Below are positions 22,746 through 27,539 of a stretch of DNA of 27,539 nt, in pieces; the first letter of the stretch is position 1, and every line of letters starts with the position of its first letter. The DNA is from an uncultured Christensenellaceae bacterium (lineage in GTDB: Bacteria; Bacillota; Clostridia; Christensenellales; UBA3700), in contig CAJUOK010000021.1 in the NCBI GenBank assembly GCA_910588015.1, forward strand, positions 1-27,539. The letters are read 5' to 3'. Made by a program: the position numbers and the translations under genes. Under the pieces are notes generated by a model, which saw nothing but the letters and a program-made list of their open reading frames with translations, was not told where the DNA came from and did not search any database.

Positions 22746-24389
22746 TTATTTGTTGGCTTTCTGCTCTGCCGCTTCTGCCTTTGCAAGCTTCTTTTCTGCT
22801 TTCGCGTACTTCTTGTCGTTGACGCCTTTATATTTGTTCATCTTGTATTTAGCCACTTGCTTTTCCATAGCTTCCGTTCTCTCTTCTACCATACCGAATA
22901 CGGTGTCGAATCTATTGAGAGCGTCGTCGATGATTTCGTCGGTGTCTGCCATAGAAGTGTAGAGACGCGAACCTGCCAACGTAACGATTCCGTTTGCCAT
23001 ATAAGCCGCGCCCATATGCTCCATAGCCACTTTTCTTACCATTATCATATCCTGCTTCTTGAGCACTTTGAGAAGCGTCAACAAGCTCTTGGACGAGAAA
23101 TCGTAACTCATTGCGCCTGTGCACTCAAGGTGTACGATAGAACCTTGGTTGTATGCAACGTAAGGCAAGTTGTGCTTTTCAATCAACTTGACGAGTCCGT
23201 CGGTGAGTCTGTCGCCCGCAGCGCCTGCCTTAACGCAAGCGTTTGTCTCCGCAATCTTCTTGATTGCCACGTAACCTGCCATTGCCGAAAGCGGATTTGC
23301 AGCCAACGTGCCGCCGCAATAAGCCTTCTTTGCTCCGCCTGCTACGCCCGCCGCCAACAGCGAAACGTATTCTTTCTTACCGCCTACGCCGCCTGCCGCA
23401 GGATAACCGCCTGCTACTATCTTTCCGAAAATAGTCAAGTCTGGTTTTACGTTGAAGAATCCTTGCGCGCCGCCGAGACCTACTCTGAAGCCTGTAACAA
23501 CTTCGTCGAATATAAACAACGCGCCGTATTTGTGAGCAAGCTCCAACGCCTTATGGTTGTAATCGAAATCAACGGGACGGGTACCGGATTCGGGACCTAC
23601 CGGCTCGACGATAACCGCAGCCGTGCCGCCTCTCATTCTCTTATTGTACTTCAAATAATCCTCAAGCATATTGAGGTCGTTTGGTCTTACTTCGTCGATA
23701 ACCGAGAAAATGTTGTTGGGAATACCGTGCGATTCCAAGAACTGTCTTGTACCCGGTACTTTGAGTCCGTATACCATTTGGTCGGACCAACCGTGATATG
23801 CTCCGCCTATCTTGATTATTCTCTTATTCTTTGTTTGGCATCTTGCAATACGGATAGCAGCCATAACGGATTCCGTACCCGAGCCCAACATTCTGAACAT
23901 CTCAACGTTAGGCATATGCTTGTTTATCTCTTTTGCTATCAAAAGCTCCGCTTCGTGGAAAAGACCGGTAACGGGTCCGCACTCCTTTATAAGTTTGATA
24001 GCTTCTTCTTGCACGTCGGGATAGTTGCTGCCCAAAATCGTGGGACCGCCCGCCTGCAAAAAGTCGATATATTGATTGCCGTCTATATCTGTAAGATATG
24101 CGCCGTCTGCCTTTACCATACACATCGGGAAGGGCTTGTTGAACGCCAAATTGTGCTGAACGCCTCCCGGTATATATTTTTTAGCTTCCGCGGTAATTTC
24201 CTTGGAACCTTTGCACTTATCGTCGTAATAGGTTTCGCAAATCTCTTTGTACTTTTCTTCGGGTATAGAATAGATATTCTTATCCGTAAGCTCTTTAAGA
24301 CTTTTATTGATTTCCTTTGCGCTTGCCCAACGCGATATGCCGTAACCTTGGTGAACTTTTTCCGGTAACGGCTTGTATGTAACTTTCAT
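22746..24389 (-). CDS. Class III (PLP) aminotransferase, HemL-like, with N- and C-terminal extensions
   Basis: A PLP enzyme of the glutamate-1-semialdehyde aminomutase/omega-aminotransferase group. The start at 24389 follows GGAGGCAAACT; a longer in-frame start lacks support. Motifs include GSGTESVMAAIRIAR, GAYHGWSD, VEPVGPESG, FIFDEVVTGFR with the PLP-N1 Asp295, TIFGKIVAGGYP with the Schiff-base Lys323, and GGTLAANPLSAMAG. At 547 residues it is about 110 longer than typical: about 60 residues before the canonical start and a C-terminal tail ending in a Lys/Ala/Glu-rich helix (about 515-547). True hemL genes usually sit with hemA/hemB; here it heads a cassette with a kinase and an aldolase, so a catabolic role is more likely. 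Confidence 0.92.
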   Translation of the reverse strand: MKVTYKPLPEKVHQGYGISRWASAKEINKSLKELTDKNIYSIPEEKYKEICETYYDDKCKGSKEITAEAKKYIPGGVQHNLAFNKPFPMCMVKADGAYLTDIDGNQYIDFLQAGGPTILGSNYPDVQEEAIKLIKECGPVTGLFHEAELLIAKEINKHMPNVEMFRMLGSGTESVMAAIRIARCQTKNKRIIKIGGAYHGWSDQMVYGLKVPGTRQFLESHGIPNNIFSVIDEVRPNDLNMLEDYLKYNKRMRGGTAAVIVEPVGPESGTRPVDFDYNHKALELAHKYGALFIFDEVVTGFRVGLGGAQGFFNVKPDLTIFGKIVAGGYPAAGGVGGKKEYVSLLAAGVAGGAKKAYCGGTLAANPLSAMAGYVAIKKIAETNACVKAGAAGDRLTDGLVKLIEKHNLPYVAYNQGSIVHLECTGAMSYDFSSKSLLTLLKVLKKQDMIMVRKVAMEHMGAAYMANGIVTLAGSRLYTSMADTDEIIDDALNRFDTVFGMVEERTEAMEKQVAKYKMNKYKGVNDKKYAKAEKKLAKAEAAEQKANK

Positions 24390-24423
24390 AGTTTGCCTCC
24401 TTGAAGTTAAAATTTTCATATAA

Positions 24424-24453
24424 ATTTTATCATACTTAATAGATAGTTGTCAA
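24424..24453 (-). promoter_or_regulatory. Promoter of the aminotransferase-kinase-aldolase-mrnC operon
   Basis: On the bottom strand TTGACA (24448-24453) and TAAAAT (24424-24429) are 18 bases apart, about 35 bases upstream of the ATG at 24389. The consensus -35 suggests a strong promoter. The AT-rich region further upstream has a GTGTGTGTG run and TTTGTGTGAAA that may be regulator sites. Confidence 0.72.
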
Positions 24454-24595
24454 TATTCGCGCAAAAATACTTATCCTATTTGTGTGAAATTTTTGCAAAG
24501 TTTTATATGCGATAATAGACAAATGTCGAAGAAAAGTATGTTAATTTACACACACACTTTTTTTGATAATTATTTTATTTTTTTGAGGCTAACGG

Positions 24596-24625
24596 TTGTT
24601 AATACGCAGGCGCGTATGCTATACT
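24596..24625 (+). promoter_or_regulatory. Promoter of the M28 peptidase gene with operator-like inverted repeat
   Basis: TTGTTA (24596-24601) and TATACT (24620-24625) are 18 bases apart. The spacer contains a perfect inverted repeat ATACGC-AGGC-GCGTAT at 24602-24617, the position where a repressor would block polymerase. Start expected near 24632; the ribosome binding site AAGGAG follows. Confidence 0.6.
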
Positions 24626-24653
24626 GATTATAATAAAATTAAGGAGTTCCGTT

Positions 24654-25937
24654 ATGGAAAACAACTCATACCCACACGGGCAAAATATGTATGACCTTGT
24701 CAAAGAAGTCATAGACGTTACAGGTCCAAGACTTCCCGGCAGCGAGGAAGAAAAACAAGGAGCCGAAATCATTGCGAATCAAATTGAAAGAGAACTAGGC
24801 GTCAATGCAGTCACGGAAAAATTCAAAACGCCGAGACACGCCTGCATAAGCGCTATCCCCTGGCTTGGCTGGGGAGCATTCATAGCTTTTTGCGGATTTT
24901 ATCTTTCGCCTATCGCGTCACTGGTAATATCGGCGTTCTTGCTTTTGTTTGCGCTCACTCATATCTTTTATTATTCTCATTTGCTCGACCCGCTTTTTCC
25001 AAAAGACGATTCTCAAAACGTATATGCAGTGTTGCCGCCAAAATCCGGCAAAGCTAAATACAATATAATACTGTCCGCGCATATGGACAGCAGTTGGTGT
25101 TGGTTGCACTCTTATAAAAATCCCAACACGATGATGATAAAAACCGGACTCGGCGTATTGAGCGTCGTCGTTCTCTTGATAGTCTCTATAGTCACTATCG
25201 TTCTCGAAGCAAGCTCTAGCATATCCTTTATGGGATTGAGCGAGGTATTCAACAATTTTTCTAATAACTCACATACAGGAAAGGACATTGCCACTATCGT
25301 TATGTATTGTCTGCCGTTGCTATGTCTGCCCGGCTTCTATTTCTTGACGCAATACTTATCCTACGATAAAAAAATCGCAGCGCCCGGCGCAATGGATAAT
25401 TTGTCGGGTATAGCCGCGTCTATCGATGTTATCAAACATTTTAAAGAAAATGAAGAAGAGATAGCCAAAGACGCAAAATTTATTATTCTCGGCACAGGCG
25501 CAGAAGAAAGCGGACTTATCGGAGCTATGGCATTCGTCAAAGCTCACAAAGACGACAAAGAACTTGTCAACGAAGATACTTACGCGATTAATCTGGACTC
25601 TTTTAGAGATATGGAACATTTCAACGTTGTAAAAAAAGACACTTTGCAATTCGTGCCTTTCGATAAGGAGTTGATTGAACTTTCAAAACAAGCGATAGAT
25701 AATTGCGGCGTGCAATCTCATATCATAGAGAATCCGGTCGGCGGAAGCGATTCTACCGCATTTGCAAAAGCCGGAATCAAAACAATCACTCTCAATGCTC
25801 AAGACCCTCGCCCTACAGATTATTATCACACAACAAACGACGGACTTGACAATCTCAAAATAGACACTTTGGAAAAAAGTTTTGAAGTAGTAAAGGAACT
25901 CATAAGACTTATCGATAATAAGTACAAGGAAAACTGA
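24654..25937 (+). CDS. M28-family zinc aminopeptidase with inserted membrane helices
   Basis: A 427-residue metallopeptidase of the M28 (aminopeptidase Y/S) group. All metal and catalytic residues are seen: His143 in SAHMDS, bridging Asp248 in GAMDNLSG, the catalytic Glu284 and metal Glu285 in GAEESG, Asp315 in NLDSF, and His392 in YYHTTND. There are no signal-peptide features; instead two helices (about 68-108) precede the first metal site and two more (about 163-185 and 213-235) are inserted between His143 and Asp248. The active site therefore must face one side of the membrane, probably the cytoplasm (inference). AAGGAG precedes the ATG and a strong terminator follows, so it is a single-gene transcript. 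Confidence 0.92.
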   Translation: MENNSYPHGQNMYDLVKEVIDVTGPRLPGSEEEKQGAEIIANQIERELGVNAVTEKFKTPRHACISAIPWLGWGAFIAFCGFYLSPIASLVISAFLLLFALTHIFYYSHLLDPLFPKDDSQNVYAVLPPKSGKAKYNIILSAHMDSSWCWLHSYKNPNTMMIKTGLGVLSVVVLLIVSIVTIVLEASSSISFMGLSEVFNNFSNNSHTGKDIATIVMYCLPLLCLPGFYFLTQYLSYDKKIAAPGAMDNLSGIAASIDVIKHFKENEEEIAKDAKFIILGTGAEESGLIGAMAFVKAHKDDKELVNEDTYAINLDSFRDMEHFNVVKKDTLQFVPFDKELIELSKQAIDNCGVQSHIIENPVGGSDSTAFAKAGIKTITLNAQDPRPTDYYHTTNDGLDNLKIDTLEKSFEVVKELIRLIDNKYKEN

Positions 25938-25958
25938 TATTTACTATAATATACAATC

Positions 25959-25986
25959 AAGCCCCGACGTATCGGGGCTTTTTCTT
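25959..25986 (+). terminator. Terminator after the M28 peptidase gene
   Basis: A 9-bp stem (AAGCCCCGA with TCGGGGCTT) around CGTA, followed by TTTCTTTT: a typical intrinsic terminator. Confidence 0.93.
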
Positions 25987-26037
25987 TTGTCAAATCATTT
26001 TTAATATTAAAATTGAAAATTTATCTATGCAAATGAA

Positions 26038-26064
26038 AAAACCGCTGTCGATAACAGCGGTTTT
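26038..26064 (-). terminator. Terminator after gapA
   Basis: A perfect 11-bp stem (26038-26048 with 26054-26064) around a 5-base loop lies 20 bases beyond the gapA stop, and a T tract follows on the bottom strand. With an A/T tract on each side it may also act on the top strand. Confidence 0.92.
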
Positions 26065-26083
26065 GTTTTGATTAAGTTATGAA

Positions 26084-27100
26084 TTACTTCAACTCTGCAA
26101 AGTACTTGATAGTTCTTACCATTTGGCTGGTGTAAGAATTTTCGTTGTCGTACCAAGAAACGACTTGTACTTGCGTGCAACCGTTATCCATAGGAATAAC
26201 CATAGTTTGAGTTGCGTCAAACAAAGAACCGTAAGCCATACCGATAACATCGCTGGATACGAGTTCTTCTTCGGTGTAACCGAAAGACTCGGTGGAAGCA
26301 GCTTTCATAGCGGCATTGATTTGCTCTTTTGTTACGTTGCCTTCAACTACAGCTACCAAAATGGTCGTAGAACCAGTAGGCGTCGGAACTCTTTGAGCCG
26401 AACCGATAAGTTTGCCGTTGAGTTCTGGGATAACAAGACCGATTGCTTTAGCTGCGCCGGTGCTGTTGGGAACGATATTGCAAGCAGCAGCGCGGCTTCT
26501 TCTCAAATCGCCCTTTCTTTGAGGTCCGTCAAGAACCATCTGGTCGCCGGTGTAAGCGTGTACGGTTGTCATAATACCCGACTTGATAGCAGCGAGCTTG
26601 TTGAGTGCGTCAGCCATAGGAGCCAAGCAGTTGGTCGTACAGGAAGCTGCGGAAATAACGGTGTCGCTCTTCTTCAATACTTTGTGGTTTACGTTGTAAA
26701 CAACGGTGGGAAGGTCATTGCCTGCCGGAGCGGAAATAACGACTTTCTTTGCGCCTGCTTGAATGTGAGCTTCTGCCTTTGCCTTGGAAGTGTAGAAACC
26801 TGTGCACTCCAAAACTACGTCTACGTCGAGGTCTCCCCAAGGAAGTTCTGCTGCGTTGGCTTTAGCGTAAATTTTGATAGTCTTACCATTGACGGTGATA
26901 GAATCCTCGCCTGCAACTACGCTGTCAGCATACTTATAACGTCCTTGAGCGGAATCGTACTTCAAAAGGTGAGCAAGCATCTTGGGGCTTGTCAAATCGT
27001 TGATTGCCACTACATCATAGCCGTCTGCGTCAAACATTTGTCTGAAAGCCAAACGACCGATACGGCCGAAACCGTTAATTGCAACTTTTACATTTGCCAT
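26084..27100 (-). CDS. gapA: Glyceraldehyde-3-phosphate dehydrogenase
   Basis: Oxidises and phosphorylates glyceraldehyde 3-phosphate with NAD in glycolysis. The start is the ATG at 27100, which has GGAGG upstream and gives the canonical VKVAINGFGRIGR opening; a 30-residue in-frame extension would cover the leader. The 338 residues contain INDLTS (cofactor site), ISAASCTTNCLAP with nucleophile Cys154, TTVHAYTGDQ with His181, the RRSRAAACNIVPNSTGAAKA phosphate site, and WYDNENSY near the end. It stands alone with its own promoter and terminator, apart from pgk-tpiA-gpmI. Confidence 0.98.
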   Translation of the reverse strand: MANVKVAINGFGRIGRLAFRQMFDADGYDVVAINDLTSPKMLAHLLKYDSAQGRYKYADSVVAGEDSITVNGKTIKIYAKANAAELPWGDLDVDVVLECTGFYTSKAKAEAHIQAGAKKVVISAPAGNDLPTVVYNVNHKVLKKSDTVISAASCTTNCLAPMADALNKLAAIKSGIMTTVHAYTGDQMVLDGPQRKGDLRRSRAAACNIVPNSTGAAKAIGLVIPELNGKLIGSAQRVPTPTGSTTILVAVVEGNVTKEQINAAMKAASTESFGYTEEELVSSDVIGMAYGSLFDATQTMVIPMDNGCTQVQVVSWYDNENSYTSQMVRTIKYFAELK

Positions 27101-27161
27101 AATTATATTTTTCCTCCAAAAAATAAATATCTTGAATAATATGTCCATTGACACATTTACT

Positions 27162-27190
27162 ATTTTATCAATAATTTGCCGCATTGGCAA
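27162..27190 (-). promoter_or_regulatory. Promoter of gapA with overlapping inverted repeat
   Basis: On the bottom strand TTGCCA (27185-27190) and TAAAAT (27162-27167) are 17 bases apart. The palindrome TTGCC-GCATT-GGCAA (27176-27190) covers the -35 box and part of the spacer and could be an operator. Confidence 0.6.
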
Positions 27191-27343
27191 GTAAATTTTG
27201 TAAAATTCCTATGCGACACTTTAATTTTGACAAAATTTTGACAATTACGTCATACTGTCGACAATATAATAAGTCAAATGAATCATAAAAAAGCATTAAT
27301 AACAAATACCACTTAATGCATAAGTAAACCGAATTAATATAAA

Positions 27344-27419
27344 TGTCGCCTCAAACGAAGTAAAGAGGTCTCATCCGATTTAATATTAATTAGATTTTTC
27401 GACTTCGCTCAAAATGACA
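27344..27419. repeat. Dispersed hairpin repeat, unit 1
   Basis: About 76 bases running from TGTCGCCTC to AATGACA, with partly complementary ends (TGTC...GACA) and inner TCGACTTCG/CGAAGT-like segments. Its left half matches the reverse complement of the right end of unit 2 (CGAAGT...GAGGTCT), so the two are copies of one element. It resembles the TTCGACTTCGCTCAAAATGACA-type repeats scattered in many bacterial genomes. Confidence 0.65.
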
Positions 27420-27440
27420 GAATAAATATTATAGTTTAAA

Positions 27441-27526
27441 TGTCATTTCGACTGAAACAAAGTGTAATGGAGAAATCTTATCCGTTTTTATATGGATTAG
27501 ACCTCTCCACTTCGGTCGAGGTGACA
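27441..27526. repeat. Dispersed hairpin repeat, unit 2
   Basis: About 86 bases from TGTCATTTCGACTG to TCGAGGTGACA; the two halves pair imperfectly around an ATCC-TTTTTATAT-GGAT tip. Like unit 1 it is followed by GAAT, which suggests a conserved flank or part of the element. No gene is seen; more copies may lie beyond the window edge. Confidence 0.65.
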
Positions 27527-27539
27527 GAATACTACGCTC

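Larger units (their letters stand above)
27101..27539. other. Gene-free region upstream of gapA
   Basis: No coding frame is supported. From left to right it holds the gapA leader and promoter, an inverted repeat over the -35 box, two AATTTTGACA direct repeats 11 bases apart (27223-27243), a TATAAT with TTGTCGA-like sequence on the top strand (27256-27270), an AT-rich GCATTAA/TTAATGC hairpin near 27292-27320, and two related hairpin repeat units at 27344-27526. Confidence 0.6.

Noticed and set aside
22857..24368. 503-codon open frame on the top strand opposite the aminotransferase gene
   Set aside because: It is an antisense shadow: no ribosome binding site, odd composition rich in Cys, His and Arg, and the bottom strand encodes a complete PLP enzyme.
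22746..24389. Naming the aminotransferase hemL (glutamate-1-semialdehyde aminomutase of heme synthesis)
   Set aside because: The extensions at both ends and the kinase/aldolase neighbours do not fit heme synthesis, and no other hem gene is near.
19754..24389. Bacterial microcompartment operon, suggested by the terminal helices on the enzymes
   Set aside because: No shell protein, aldehyde dehydrogenase or phosphotransacylase gene is present, and the tails are not the usual encapsulation type.
26123..27139. 338-codon open frame on the top strand opposite gapA
   Set aside because: Antisense shadow with no start signals and no recognisable protein; gapA on the other strand is unmistakable.

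Overview
The window is AT-rich chromosomal DNA from a member of the Firmicutes, most likely a Clostridia lineage (inference). Supporting signs are the DUF951, UPF0237/UPF0210 and mini-RNase III genes, a SigH-type sigma factor near thyX and mrnC, strong AGGAGG-like ribosome binding sites, and sigma-A-type promoters. No rRNA, tRNA, CRISPR array, transposase or phage gene was seen.

Layout. 1-4475 (-): the 5' part (1491 codons, no stop) of a giant secreted or membrane-anchored surface protein. 4476-4927: a gene-free gap with a 134-bp element bounded by perfect 27-bp inverted repeats. 4928-8720 (-): the glycolytic operon pgk-tpiA-gpmI with a good promoter upstream of pgk. 8919-10462 (-): a coupled pair of small membrane proteins, one with a zinc ribbon. 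10609-10863 (+): a DUF378 membrane protein. 10932-11979 (-): two hypothetical genes. 12087-16915 (+): a tight operon of a degenerate alpha/beta-hydrolase-like protein, DUF951, signal peptidase I, UPF0237 (ACT), UPF0210 and RlmB. 17122-17844 (+): a PnuC-type transporter. 17927-24389 (-): sigH, thyX, mrnC and a carbohydrate/amino-compound cassette of a class III aminotransferase, an FGGY kinase and a two-domain class II aldolase. 24654-25937 (+): an M28 metallopeptidase with inserted membrane segments. 26084-27100 (-): gapA. 27344-27526: two related hairpin repeat units.

How the genes fit together. Gap, Pgk, TpiA and GpmI cover the triose part of glycolysis, with gapA about 17 kb from its partners. 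The aminotransferase-kinase-aldolase cassette reads like a pathway that would feed a triose phosphate into those enzymes, but its substrate cannot be read from the sequence. Kinase and aldolase overlap by ATGA, and so do aldolase and mrnC, so an RNA-processing gene appears translationally coupled to a catabolic operon. RlmB, MrnC, ThyX and SigH resemble a dispersed version of the cysS-mrnC-rlmB-sigH neighbourhood known from other Firmicutes.

The best candidates for undescribed biology are: the aminotransferase/kinase/tandem-aldolase cassette with a metal-ligand-less N-terminal aldolase domain; the hydrolase-like protein that seems to lack its catalytic residues and is probably expressed from a leaderless mRNA; the surface protein with a two-helix membrane anchor and Met/Gln-rich tail; the 134-bp inverted-repeat element; and a TTGTCGA motif recurring just upstream of -10 boxes.
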